A stretch of 64,000 bases of DNA from Oxyruncus cristatus (Eukaryota; Chordata; Aves; Passeriformes; Cotingidae): the NCBI GenBank assembly GCA_013399855.1, contig VXAY01004351.1, forward strand, positions 207,385 through 271,384, written 5' to 3'. A program made the position numbers and the translations under genes. This document shows positions 22,776 to 36,427 of the stretch, piece after piece. Position 1 is the stretch's first letter. Every line of letters begins with the position of its first letter. The notes below the pieces were generated by a model. It did no database searches, was not told where the DNA came from, and saw only the letters and a list, made by a program, of their open reading frames with translations.

Positions 22776-24929
22776 TTCTGAAGTGCTTTACCCAAAATGT
22801 GGTTTTCACTACTTCCACTGTGTTGTAGCATCTCCCTGAAGTTTGTCAGCAAGTCTCCAAGCAGGTCCCAGATCCCCTCAAAGCTCTATTTGTGTGAGGA
22901 ATAGATCCTCTTTCTCACACAAAACATCACCCAAAGCCACGTTTCAAATCTCTTTGCTGTCCCATTGAAGACAAATTCATCATCATCCCCACAAACTCCC
23001 AGGGTCGCTGCCAAGGGGGCACTGCTGAGTTCCTGAGTGCTGCCTGGCAAAACCCTCCCTCTCGAGAGGATGCTGCTGAGGAAAAGTGGCTGTTAGACCT
23101 GCCTTGGGTGTTCATGTGGCTCCCTCCCAAACCTCCTTTCCCAGGAGCACCACTGTGCTCCGGAGAGCTGAGGGCTGCCAGCAAGATCAGAAGGATCCTG
23201 TCAGGGATCCCAGAAGGGAAAAGCACTTCTCTTTTGGTGCTGACATCTCTCTGAGGCCTCCACTCCCCTCCAGGAGGGGAATCTGGTTTAGTTTTGGTCA
23301 CCACGATATCAAAATGCCAAATGTTGATGATATTGAGGTACCTGAACAGGCAAATGGCGTCTACTGGACTCAGAAACTGAATAGATCTTCTTACATTATT
23401 TCTAAGCATTTAATTCCTCTTTAGGTGTTCGTATAAGTCATTAAAAATATAATTAAGACTCTATGGACTTGGATAGTGCAATTTTGCCAGGACACATCCT
23501 CTGGGCATTTGGGTTGGAGTCATTCACATTACAGACACAAATACAGAGGTTGGATCGTACATCACCCCAAAGGCAAAGGCAAAGCTTCCACTGGCTTTGC
23601 TGGCACAGTGGAAGCCTAAAAAGGCTTCGTTTGGCCCAGTCTCCAAACACTGTGGCAGAATTCACTGTGTGTCAGGGACCTGTACAAGGAGATTTGTGTT
23701 CGATAAGGTCTGACCTTTTCCAACCAGTGTCTTTTCACCAGAAAAATGCAAATTTATCAAAGCCCTCCTATTCACTGGAAAGGCTGGGTTTTGACAAGTC
23801 TGATCAAAGCCCTACTTGGTGCTTTCTCAAGTTTCTCAAGTTTTCCTTTGAAACTACTCTTTAGTTGGAAACAAAAGCCAATTGCAATATTTTAAGAAAA
23901 CTGAAAAGGTTAAAACTGCAATGAAACATTGAGAATATCTGAAACAAAGTATTTCAGTGAACTTAAGGTGGACTTCTCTGGATAACTGTTTTGACCTGCT
24001 GTGACACACCAGGATTGGAAAATTTCTTTCAGCCTCTAGAATTTTCCTAGGACACAACAAGAATGTGTCACCACATTCTACGTTCGTCCATCTCTTACCC
24101 TGTGGCCTTGACAGCCACTTTTACCCCTCATTTTACACTTCTGCTTGAGTTGAGCAAATAATTTTGCTGCCTAGATGGTAAATGAGGCCACATTCCCCAA
24201 ATATCAGTCTAGTATTGAAACCACAGGACCATCTTGTCTGTGCTTCCTGTACATTTCCTGCTTGCTTGAAAGCTGAGGAAATGAGGTACCCCGAGGTGTG
24301 AACATCAGCAGTGTATTTGTTTGTGCTGTGAAAGCACTAAGAGACAGAGATACAGACCATGGCCAAATGTGCCAAGAGCTGGGCTCAGAGAAGAGGAAAA
24401 AACCTCCCCTAACAGCCCGTTCCCCACGGGTTTTCTGAGTAACATGTTAAACAATCCATCTGGACAAACTTCAGGTACTGCCTGAAACTCTTAGTCAGGG
24501 AAAAACATACGGTTGGTGTTGGTTTGGGACTAAGCCAAGGTGTGCCTCGAAGTATTTTCTTTATTTTCAAGCTCTTGGTTTCACTAAAATCAGAAATGGG
24601 TCTTTGAAGGGCGCTTGGCTGCCTGGTGGGTTATTTTTTCTGCAGTGCTCCCATTTTTTTAACAAGAGCAGAACCAGAGGCTTTGACCCAGCTAAAAAGC
24701 CAGTGGTGCCATGCCAGCCCACTGACTAACACAGCTCAGGCCACAGAGGTGACACCCAAATTCCTTGGGCAGGGATAACTCCTCTTCAACTGCTTAAAAA
24801 ATCCCAGCCCAGCTGATACCAAATTTTTTTAACCCTCTAAGAGCTGTAGCAGCAGGGAGGATCCCACTGAGCCCCAAAGCCATCGGTGCCTCTCTGCAGG
24901 GCGGCTGCTTGGGCAGCCCAGGCAGGATT

Positions 24930-25215
24930 TGCAGCTTTATTAGCCAGGGGAAGCTGATTGATTTATTAGAGCAGAAACCTCTGGCTTGCTCCAGCGCAGG
25001 TTATTCTCCAAATGCAAACTCTCCTTCATTTCACACACACAAAATGGCCCAAGTGCCTGTGTTATGAATGGGCCCCTTTGTTACTCTGTGGATCGCCAGG
25101 ACAGACTGTTTAGTTCATGTCTGTACATTAGCACGGGAGGACGGGGTCTGGGAGACAGATGTGGCCTTTAATTGCATGGAAATGTTAGAAGATCGTTAAG
25201 CCATTTCTGACAGGG
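24930..25215. promoter_or_regulatory. Candidate conserved non-coding element in intron 1
   Basis: Unique sequence with a near-octamer (ATGCAAAC, about 25012), a SOX-type CTTTGTT (25076-25082) and an E-box CAGATG (25156-25161), followed by TTTAATTGCATGG. No repeat signature was seen, and it lies in the repeat-poor part of intron 1. Conservation is guessed from composition, not measured. Confidence 0.3.
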
Positions 25216-25647
25216 GTTTTCCTCTGGCTCGGGGAGCACAGCCTTGTTTTGGGAAGGCTCAAGGAGCAGCCCCACAGACAGGACCTTGTCCTACTCCCTC
25301 ACCCCAACGCTGAACAAAACCAGAGAGGTTCAGTCAGAAGCCCCACTTTCCTGCCAGAGCTGTAGAACAACACCTCAGAGAGAACTCTCTTGAAATTCAT
25401 CTGATAAAGGGCTTTTCACCACAGCTCAGGGGACTTGCCCCGTTTGAGATAAGAGCAGCCCTATCAGCTCTGCTGAGAACACGGGGATGTGCTGAGAGGC
25501 CTCCTCCTTGTTTATGTTGGTTACCACGGGCTGAGTGTAAGAAACTCAGCAAGAGGAAAACATGCTGCAGTCACCCCAGAAACCATCCCAAGGTTTCAGA
25601 TGGAAAGGTAAATCCTCTGCTCTATAGGAGAGAGAGCCTGGGGGGGC

Positions 25648-25750
25648 CTGGGGTTCGGTCTTAGTTTAGCTACACTCTACAGAATGATTTTGAGCAAAGT
25701 GTTGGGTTGCTTTGTGGTGGTTCCCATGCTGTAAAATGAGTGGAACAACC
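25648..25750 (+). mobile_element. Possible MIR-like remnant
   Basis: GGGGTTCGGTCTTAGTTTAG, TTTTGAGCAAAGTG and GTTCCCATGCTGTAAAATGA follow MIR order but are diverged. Confidence 0.35.
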
Positions 25751-26029
25751 TCATGTGTGCCTCCGTGGCACCCCTGAGATAGTGGCTTTGTCCTTTGGAA
25801 TCGTTGCTATCATTGTAAAAGTTTGACAGCTCTGTATTTCAGTTATCAAGCCAGAGCTAATGGTTTTCATTTAGAAAACCCAGAATAAAACAGAACAAAT
25901 CCCATCACATTAATTACTAAAGGTTGGGTGAATCACACAGAGGTCTGAGCAAAGGTCCTGAAGAAACGTGGCAGAATCAGCCCCCAGCTGGCCCTTGGAT
26001 ACACCTTTTCAGCATCACTTCCAGCCCAG

Positions 26030-26135
26030 GAGAAGGCCTGGGATGCAGAGCTAAGTGACCTGCCCAAAGCCACAGCACTGAGTCAGGCTCAGGGCTCAGA
26101 TTTGCCTGCTGGCAGCCCTGGTTCCCAGCCCCATC
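26030..26135 (-). mobile_element. MIR-like ancient SINE remnant
   Basis: AAGTGACCTGCCCAAAGCCA followed by CAGCACTGAGTCAGGCTCAG and CCCTGGTTCCCAGCC matches the antisense MIR core (AAGTGACTTGCCCAAGGTCACACAGC). This is the clearest ancient SINE candidate in the window. Confidence 0.55.
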
Positions 26136-29100
26136 CCTCCCAAACCCCCTGGGGGCCTGTGCTCCCCCTCCTGCCACGGACTCACCCATGGACCCTCCTT
26201 CACCAGGGCCAAGGGCAGAACCAGCCATGAGGTCTCAGAGGTGTGCAAAATTACCCCTGGGACCAGGCTCAGACCATTCCCTGATTCCATCACTTCTCAA
26301 GGTATCAGTAGCAAGAGACCTCCCTTATCTAAGCCAGGCTCAAAGCCCTTCTCAGCACCAGGCTGATAAGGCCAACAGCCTCTGTTCATGGGCACTGATA
26401 AGGGATGCTGGTAGAGGTTTTTTGCTCAGCCTCAGTGGAGGAGAAGTTTTTGAGGAAAGTAAGTTTTGCTTTGTCTGGGAGTTCTGGCTCTGGGATAACA
26501 CTTGTCACTTCTACGACCTCCTTCCCCAGGGATACTGGATGACTTTACAGAACCTCCCTCTCTGGAGAGCAGGCATCATACAGACAGGGACACTGAGGAG
26601 TGGGGACATCAATACAACTGCAAAAGAGACATTTTCTTAGTTTTTACTCTCATTTTTGATGTTGAGTGAGCCAGGAGGCAGCATTCTCTGCCCCGTTCTT
26701 GGAGATGCAACACCAGAGGTGGCGTTGGAAGTGTTTATTTAGTGTGCATGCTTGTCCCAGCAGCAGCTTCACTGCAGCACAGGCAGCAGAGGCTCTTTTC
26801 CCACTGCGGTTCCCTGAAACGCGAGTGCTGGTAGGGTGGTCTTTTCTCTGTGAGGTTTGATATCAGTAGGAAGAAAATAGCACCTTGTCAACCCCTTTTT
26901 GTAGTGCAATGTTCACTTTGCATTCCAGCCCAGGTACCAGGACAGCATTCAGACTTTGTGTCCAAGAGGTAGGAGGGATGGCCATCCCTGAATCCTTCCA
27001 GGACCTTCCTCTGGCACCAAAATGGGAACATCAGTGTTTCTTTGTAAAGAAATGAAAAGCCCCTGGGAACTGGTGCAAGCTGGGTTTTCCTCTTCAAATA
27101 TCTCGATGGAGAGTCACAAAGAAAATATCTCAGTGCAATCCCGCTGGGCTGTTTTCCTTGGAATGCCATGAGCAGCTTGTTCACAAAATCTCTGCTTTTC
27201 CTACAGGCGTAGGCAGGAACAATCCCGGCCCTGGAGCCGCAGGGGCTGGGCTCGGAGCACAAGGAAAACAGGGATCTGTGCCATCCCAGCAGGGTGGCAG
27301 CCTCAGTTCCGCTGCCAAGAGCAGGAGAGCAGTTGGGAAGGGGATGAGGAGCCAGCAGAGGCTGGATGTGCTGCTGGAGGCATCACTGCGGGCACCCAGC
27401 CTGGCAGAGGTGGCACCTGTGTGAGCAGGGGCAAGGAAATGGGGAACATGGTCCCAGCAGCAAACTGCCCCTCTCATGAGGTTTAAATCCCATATTTGAG
27501 AGGGATTCAAGGGACTGTGGTTCCCAGTTCCTGGTAAATGTGGGTGTGATCTGTGTGGCTTCAGGCTCTTGTGAAAATCTCAACCTCAGGACTTGTCCAT
27601 CCCAGTAAAAGCCATTTTTCTGGCTAGGAGGCAGATATCAGGTTCCCAGGGCTGTATCAGGACCATGCATGTGCTTCTTGGGGAAGAACTGGGTTCCTGT
27701 GAGTCCTGAACCACCTTCCCCTTTCCCTTATCTCCGTGTGATGCACACTTGACACCAAGCCTAACTCACCAGCTCTGGGCTCAGACCCTGAGTTTCTGCT
27801 CTGAATATCGTGAGCACCAACACCCTGAACACAGATTTAACCAAAGCTCAGCTCACTGCCAAACCCAGAACACAAATAGATTTGAGCCCAAAGGCTGGAA
27901 ATCCCGAGGAGCCACATCTGATTTAGGATTCAGCTGCAGGACTGCTTTGGACTTGTGTTTGCCCCTCTGCTCCGGCATCCAGACCTTGCTCTGTGCACTG
28001 GAGGTGTCAGGGCTGGGTTGTGCCCTTGATTTCCTGCTGGCTGAGCCTTGCCATGGCTGAGCACTCCCCAGGTGAGGGTGCTGAGCACTGCCCTGGGCTC
28101 TCAGGGAGCAGCACACACCGGGCTCGCTCCTGGAGATGCTGCTGGGATCCCTTCCCGCTGTTGTTTTTCCTTAGTCTGGGCTCAGTCATCTCAGGCTGAA
28201 AGTGCATGTTTTGTTCTCTGCAGATGGAAACACAGCAGCCCCCGATGAACGTTTCCTGATGGGCTTCCTGCGATTGTGCAGGGAATGGTGTCAGGGAACA
28301 AAACAGGATACGCTGGCGGGGTTTGTGAATGTAACAATGGTATCAAAGTGGAATGAAAAATAATGAATGGGCACTGCTGGAGCTGTGAGTCAAACCTGAA
28401 ATATTTGTGTCTCCCCAAACTGCCACCTCCCTGATCTTGGATTCCTGGGAGAACACTCTCCTCACAGTTTCCAGATAAGATTTTGCTCTTTGCACCTATT
28501 CCCTCATGCTTTTCACACTCCACTTGCTGTCCTTTTCCTAGGCAGCTACAGAGGAGGCACAGAGATGGGCACATCCTCTCTCTCAACCCCCCACTACTTT
28601 TTGGTTTCTCCATTTATTGTTTTCCTTACTAGGGTGAATCACTTATATTTAAAAACGTCAATTTATCCTTGCATATGGAAAACAAAACCAGCACTATCCT
28701 CAGATAGTCTCGGTTTCTGATATGAGTAAAAATATCACCCAAAAAGCTGTGCTTGGAGAGAAAAGGTGGCACTGTTTCAACAGGCAGATGCAGCTTGAAG
28801 AGAGCTCAAGCTTCCTGACACAGAGTGCTTGGTCAGTCTGCAAACCCCCGATGAAATATTTGCCCCTGGAAAGCAGCCCCTGGCACCACATCAAGAGCTG
28901 GGCAGTGGGTGCTGCAGGACAAAGCTGAGCTCAGCACAGGATTTCAGAGTAGCAAAACCTGCATTTATGCTCGGGGCTAGTTTGGGTTTGTCAGGAAGCC
29001 AGACTCCGAAACCATCTCGCAGTTTCTCTTGCTGTGTCTTCAGCAGCAGAGCCCATAAAAACACTGCAATAATATTTACTGAAGTGGGAATGTTCGCAGT

Positions 29101-31794
29101 TGGATCCATGTGTCTGTGTTTACAAACACATCTGCTCGGCACAAGTCATTTATTTTACAAGAGTGAGGGAAGGAAAAAAAAAAGAATGAAGGGGATGGTG
29201 AGCTAAACCCAGGTGGATTGGACTGCAATCACCACACAGTGTCAAGGCTTAGTGAGAAGAAAAATGTAACTTCGGAGGAGAAAAGCTGTGGGCAGAGATG
29301 AGAGAAAAGCCCAGCAAACTGGCTGAGGGGAGCATTAATAGGTGGCAAAGGCTGACTGATTTTCTGGGAGAATGGCTTGGAAAAGATCTTGAGAGATCAT
29401 GTAGTCCTCAGCCTTAGCAGGGTTAGGCTATTCATTGGTGGAGGTGAATCCTTTTGTAGTGAAATCAGCTGCCAAAATAAGAAACCTGGCTCAAGCCATG
29501 GACATGGTAAAGCTTCCAGCACTGGGGACAGGCTTCCTGTTCTACCTCCAGGGCTCAGCCCTCATCCTGAATCATCTCACGTGTCCTGGTTGGCAGAATT
29601 GGGCAGGAATCCTCCCACACCTTCTGGGAACGGAAGCCAGGAGCTGTGGTTTGGTCCTGATGGGCAGACACCTCATCCCAGCTCCCTGTGTTGGTATCAG
29701 CAGGGTGGGAAGCACTGGAGAAGTCAGGAGTGCTCAGGGAAATCCTCTCCCAGCCCAGGGAAGGGCTGAGTCAGCTGGAGACTGCCAGGGATGTTCCAAG
29801 CTGCAGAGCACAGCTGCTGTTCTCTAGAAAGGAAGAGCTGCTGTACAGCTCCAGGATTTAGGAATGTGTGTGACGGGGATGGGATGCTCTGTCAGACACC
29901 CCCAGGCCCTCCAGCCCCACATTTCCCCATATTCCTTTCCAGAGGTCAAGAGGCCACAGCAATAACTTGGGCAGGTTCTTGTTTAGTTCCCCTCCTCTCC
30001 TGGTCCTGTGCTGAGACTGATCAGAGGCTTCTCCAGGGGTTTTCCCACGGCTACTCCGAGCCCCCTTATCATCAGCCTTAATGCAGCAACTTGTTGGGAA
30101 GGAATACTGTCACCTGGTTATTCCCACTTGGTTGGAAACAAACCAAAATAAGGCTCTGAAACCATTAATGTGAAGTCTGGACTGAGAAAAACAAGTCATT
30201 AGTCCAGATCCTGTAAACATGGGCCTGAAGTCAAGGGCTTTCCTGCAAAGTGAGGTGCAGAAGAATGATTTAATTTTTTTTATCCTTTTTGAGTCAGGTT
30301 TTGGGGATCTTGACATCAAAATAATTGAGCATTGATTTTTAGCAGCCTCCTTTTACCTGCTTGATATGAAATTTCGTGGGAATAATGAAGATAAAAACAA
30401 TAATAATAAAAAATACATAGAATGCCGTATGAGAAGTTTTGCAAAATCCTTTTGCCCCAATTTTTAGCTGCCTAATTTCCATGGGGTTTACTATTTTTCA
30501 GTACCCTTTTTCTATTTCAGCCATTCTTACTCCTGCCTTGTTTCCACCTAGCACGAGTTGCCAAGTTGGGGTTTCCCATTTATTCCAGTTGTGAAGGAGT
30601 GATGCTGTGTTCCAAGATGCCAAGTTGCCCTGTGTGGAAAGGGGAGGCAAGGCAGCCTGAGCTGCAGGGAGAAGCTGGATGGCACTTTGTCCCTGTCACT
30701 GATGTGCTTTGGAGCTGTGAGTGAGTCTCCAGTGCAGACTGGAGCAAAATGCAGTGTGGGATGTTGTAAAATAATTAAAGAAAGCCCTCCTTTATCCATC
30801 CAGAAATTCTCACATCTGCAGAAACTGGGACACAGTTTGCTGCCTTCTTAATCCTCTGTGCTGTTGCAGCAGGGAAAGGGGCTCTGAGCAGCCTGGGATG
30901 CTGGAAGGTGTCCCTGGGCAAGTAGATAAAAAAGGGAAAAGCCCTTTGGCAGGGATGGCTCTGATCCCTCTGGATTCACAGGCTGTTAGGATGGATCTCC
31001 AGCTGCATCCAGGAAAATCTCCAAGCAGAACCTAAATTGATTGTGAAGGGCACAAAATGGATTGTGGTTGTTGGCAATAAAATGCCCAGGACTGTAACTT
31101 TACAAGGGGAGTTCTGTGGAGTTCCTGCCCCAATCACACCTGTCCTATAAGGAAAGGAAGGGTGAGCAGTGGGAGCAAACCTGGAGAGAAGTGGGCTGGG
31201 AAAGCTGCAAAGGGGTTTCTTTTCAGTTTGGTCAGGTGCTTTGGGTAGAGTGGATGTGTCAGGGTATATCCCCAAGATCCCTGTTTTTGTCCCAGTGACA
31301 GCACTGGCCGAGGCTCTGAGCCCCACAGGGTGCACAGGGCAACAGGGGGCTGAGGGGAGGAAAAAGGCCTGGAGAGGGGAATGATTCCCAAAGGCTGCCC
31401 GGAGAGCCAGGGCAGGGCTGAGATAACGCTCTGCCTTCCTGCCCCCCAGCCCAGCGCCCGACCCATCCGAATGTGCTGCCCCAAGATCAGCACAGACCTT
31501 TCTGAATTTTGTATGTGACCCATTCTCTTGCAAGCCCGATGTTATCTCCCAGCTCTGTGAGCTGCTGGCAGCAGAAGTGCTGACTTGTAGCACTGCAGTG
31601 CCAAAGCCACTTCTATTCACTGCTCCTCGGTTCAAACCTCAGGCCGTGTGTGAGGCTGCTCCTGCTCCTCTTTTGGGGCTTTGCTTCGTAGCTCTGGGCT
31701 CTTCAGGAGGAGGGTCTGTGTTGGGAACACTCTTGGCAAAAGCATTTCAGGAGTGATTTTCTCTCAGGATCAGGAGTGGTGAAATTATATTACT

Positions 31795-31811
31795 GGGGGA
31801 GGGGGGGAGGG
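31795..31811 (+). other. G-rich tract with G-quadruplex potential
   Basis: G-runs of 5, 7 and 3 separated by single A residues, followed by a purine-only stretch to about 31830. Splitting the 7-G run gives four G3 runs with 1-nt loops. Confidence 0.45.
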
Positions 31812-34800
31812 AAGAGGAAAGAAGAAAGTCGCCCCTCTAGAGGTGGAAGTGATTTTTCCATGGCAGGATGGTTCAAGTGCTCAGTGTTTTCGTCTCTTCT
31901 AAGGCAGACTTTGTGGAGGAGGATGAAGCTTTGATCTTTAGCACTGCCTTTTAAATGTGGTTATGGTCAGAAAAGTGAAGGTAACGAGCTCCAGGTTGAT
32001 ATTCAGTGAACACATGTTGCAGGTACCTGGAAGGGGCTGTTGTTGAGGGCACTGGGTGATACCCGGGGTGAAAGCACCGAACCAGGGCTGACAGTCACCT
32101 CCCCAGCCCTTGTTCTCCCGGCCTTTCTCCTTTCTCAAATGTCATCCTCCTAAGAGGAGTCTTTTTTTAAAGCATTCAGGTCACCTCTCTTTCCCAGTAA
32201 GGAGCCAGGATAACTTGCTGGGAGCACTGGTGGACTGCCAGCCCTCCCCAGTGTGTGACCAGAAGATCAAGCTGGCTGTTCCCTGCCCACAGGACCAAAA
32301 CCAAACTGTACCTCACCTAAGGCAGCACTTAAACCTGGGACCTGGGTCTAGATGGCTCATCTAAAAAAAGGAAAAACTGCAAATTCGCCCTTTTACAACT
32401 CTAAACTGTTGTATAAATAACAACCACAGCCCAGATTCGTGTCTGAGGGACGCAGGAGCATGTCAGCCCCTTGCAGAACTGTTTCAGCCCCTCATTTGCA
32501 CAGGTCAGTGGTGGGGCTGCCCTGCAGAGGCTGGGGCTGGGCTTCCCGGGGAGCTGGACGTGCCTATGGCTGTGCGAGCTGCCAGAGACAGGGCTTGCCA
32601 CATTTATGCCAGGAATGTGATTAAAAACTGGAAAAACTGAAGCTGGCCTATTCCCAGAGGCCATATAATGTAACATACATGCCAGAGGAACACACACAAG
32701 CCCCCTGTCTCGGGCTCAGTCTGGGCAACCCAAGGCCACAGCGTGGGAGGCAGCGGCGTGGGGGGACCCTGGCGAGCTGGGGCTGTCTGGGCAGGGTGTG
32801 TTGGCACCCAAACAGCTCAGGGTGTTTGCCCAGTCGCCCATCACCAAACACCAAGGAGCTCTCAGTTGCAGGGGAGAGGCATTTGCCCTCTGGTGTTGGA
32901 TTTAACTGCTGGTCTCTGCCTCAGCCAAACACACCCTGAACAGACCAGCCCTTCAGGACTGCAGCTGGCCAAGCAGAGCCCCTCTCAGGGAGCACAAGGG
33001 AGGTTCTACACGGTTCTCAGCTGCAGCCTGACGCTCTGGCAGGGCCAGCCAAGCCCTGCTCTCTTCCAAGGGATGTAACCGAGCGCTGGGTCGCCGTCAC
33101 TGCCGGGACATCAGCGGGTGCTCCCCTGTGGGTTTTGTGAAGCTGTGGCTGCAGACACCACAGTGAAGCTGATGGTAGCAGGGTTGGCTCTGTGCCACCT
33201 GACTTCCCTTGCATGTCACCAGCCCCAGGGGTTGCTGTTTGCAGGAGCTGAGCAGGTGCTGCCTCGTCTGCTGGAGCACCTCAGCTCCCCCCAAGCCCTC
33301 AGGCTTTTTGGAGCTTTTGTGGCTCTCACCAAACCATTGCTGGCACAGGAGGAGCCCTGGTGGCATCCAGAGCGTTTGAAGTTCTTTTCCTGTGGGCCAC
33401 AGAGTTTTGAAGACAGCAAAAATGCAGCGAAAGGCAGAGCTGGGCTCCGGTGCTGCTGGGTTCCAGTGCCTCCTGCCTGTGAGGTCACCACTGTCCCAGT
33501 TAACACCAGTTGCATGTAGGCAGGTCTTAGCAGCCACTTTGTCTTTCAAGGAAGATCCTTATCTGAGGAAGTGGCTTCTCCACCAGATATTCTGTGCATC
33601 ACACAGACGTGTGCTCTTGCCTGTGTGTGTAAAGTCAGCTGCACTTGGATGTAACCCCAGTCACTGATCCCAGTCCAGGGTCATCCTTTGGAGTGCTGTT
33701 GGGTCTGGGTTTTTTTGGGACAGCCAGAAAGATCCACGCTTTCCAAATTTTTCCCATCTTCTTCAGAAGAAAAATGGCTTTAGGCAGAAAAAAGCAACCT
33801 AGAATTAAATGGTCCTGACTCTGCCTGAATTCAGAAGAACCTCCAAATATCTGCACAAATCCTGCTGAAGCTACAGTGTTTGGTGTAAAAAACCTTGTGA
33901 GCAACCTCTCACACTGATTTGGTGGGGTAACTATCATAGTTATTTTCCCAGATACTGTTTCCCTTTTAAAACCCCCAATTTTATGTATGTTTTTAGACTG
34001 GAAATCTCCAAACCCAAACCTTGGAAATTTGTCTTTGACAAATCTGCTGTGGTGCTCATGGTTTCCGTGTCTGTGCCCAGCAGAGGGTGGGTCTAGAGAG
34101 TCCTAAGTCAGCCCAGCAGCCCAGGAATGTGGGGTTCACCTGCCACCTCAGGCCAGAACGTGGGCAACCCCCCGCTTTTTGTGCTGAGAGGAAATGGAGG
34201 CCCACAGCAAACGTGTCATTTAGGAAGCCTGTCTGACATCCTGAGTTCAGCGAATCAGACAAGCAGCAAATCTCTGACCCCTGAAGGGAAGGCTTTGCTC
34301 TCTTTTAAGAACTGAACCATCTCGGGTTCTTGTACCTTCCTACACAGATGGAGTTCGCAGCCTGGAGACAGTCCCAGCCCTCTCAGGGACACAATTCCCA
34401 CCAATTCTTCCCAGGGGCACCTTCCCTTACTCTAATTAAAGCTGAAAAGGGGAGGGGGTGTTTTTGAAAGGTTGTGACTCCAGCAAGGAAAAGTTGCTGG
34501 AAAGGTTGAACAGTGTGAGCTCTTTCCAGGAGGCAGCATTAGCAGTGTGGGGTAAAAACCTCTCATTTTTGTTGCTCATTGTAGCCAGTGAGAGAGGCTG
34601 ATCACAAGACTTTTACAGCAAACACTGTAACTTCGGCAGGACTTGTGCAGATGTTCGAGGGTTCCTCCTCAGTCGGGCCCACTTAAATTCTAGGCCACTT
34701 CAGTTTATTTGGGTTTGTTACGTGATCTGAGATCAGAGATAGAAAAGTGCTGATTTCTGTAAATGCAGAGCACTGACCTGACTCTCTAAGTGGGTCATTA

Positions 34801-35984
34801 ACTTCAGGCTGAGGGGCATTCTCATCTTCACCCAGTAGACTCCTAATTATTGCCATTTTTTGTGACGGTACCACGAGCCTGGTGATTCCTGATTTGCACT
34901 TGGATTCTTGTGCAATTGGAGGGTTCCATGAGCTGCACTTTTCTATGCTTTCAGAATTTCTATTTCCCTCCCTGGTTATGGAAGAATTTACAAAAGAAAC
35001 TCCCGAAACAACGCCTGGGGGGAGGTGGGGACAGAGCAGTAATATCTTATTTTTAAAAGCTCACAATAGGGACTGTGCCCAGTAAATTTTGAGCATGAGG
35101 GCCTGAGCACACACAACTTTCACGGTTGTCTGTCTGTCTGCGTGTGTGCTGAGAGTGACCCACTGCTGCCCACACATCACTGGTACCTTTTGAATGCTCA
35201 GTGCATCACACCGTAGGTGGGTCTGTTGCTGCCTTTGTTTTGGAGGTTGCTCCATTAATTCACATTAAAAGAGCGTGTGCTTTTAGTCTGGGAGGTTCCT
35301 CCTTCGGTTTCTGCCCTGCCAGTCATAAAGGCAGCTGTGTTCTGTGTGGTTAACTGAGCTCCAGCAAGAACATGCAGACCTTGGCAGATGCCCTTTGAAT
35401 CACCAGGGCTGTGCCAAAGCCATCAGAGCCCAGCTCGCTTTGTGTAGGGAACCTGAACACATTAACCCAAGGAAGCGGATGATCAAAACTTTTTGTCAAC
35501 AGTTGGAGTTTCAGCAGGAAAAAAAAAAAAAAAGAGGATGACAATTTCCTGTTTTTAAGCATTTCTAGAAATGCATAGTTTGGTAAAGCACCAGTCCTAC
35601 ACTTCCCACAAGAGAAACAAAAAGTGTAAAGTAATGCATTTTTTCCCCCACCACGAACACCCATAATTCTGACCTGCACTGGCTGTTCCTCCTTCAGCAG
35701 TAACCTCAAAATACAAACACACACAAACCCTGTGAAAGGAGATGTCCCTGCAGAAATGCTGCCCACTGCACATCCCTTTGGCTGAGCTCGGAGCAGCAAG
35801 TGCATGAACTGCAGCTGGAGGTGCTTCCATGCGCGGGGAGGTGACAGAGCAGCACCTTCCCTGTTTGCAGAAGTGAACCTGAACGCTGGTCCCACCCAGA
35901 GCGAGCACAGGCAGCAAAGCAAAGCCAAGCCAAGCCAAGCCACCCCTGCTTTGCATAGGGGTTGGTGGCCCCCGGGGGCTCTGA

Positions 35985-36341
<357 letters not shown>

Positions 36342-36373
36342 TAAGAGCCTTCCCACACCTACTGTCGACTGTA

Positions 36374-36427
36374 GATCACAGAATGTCCTGGGTTGGAAGG
36401 GACCCACAGGGACCATCAGTCCGACTT
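36374..36427 (-). mobile_element. CR1 LINE terminal fragment just downstream of exon 2
   Basis: ATCACAGAATGTCCTGGGTTG and GAAGGGACCCACAGGGACCA match the antisense CR1 3' terminus. It begins 33 bp after the exon 2 splice donor. Sequence beyond about 36427 diverges, so the length is uncertain. Confidence 0.65.

Noticed and set aside
29370..29405. Possible CR1 terminus (GCTTGGAAAAGATCTTGAGA)
   Set aside because: Too short and diverged to separate from chance.
30976..31635. 219-codon minus-strand ORF
   Set aside because: Low-information composition, no domain, lies in unique intron sequence with no exon-like splice sites.
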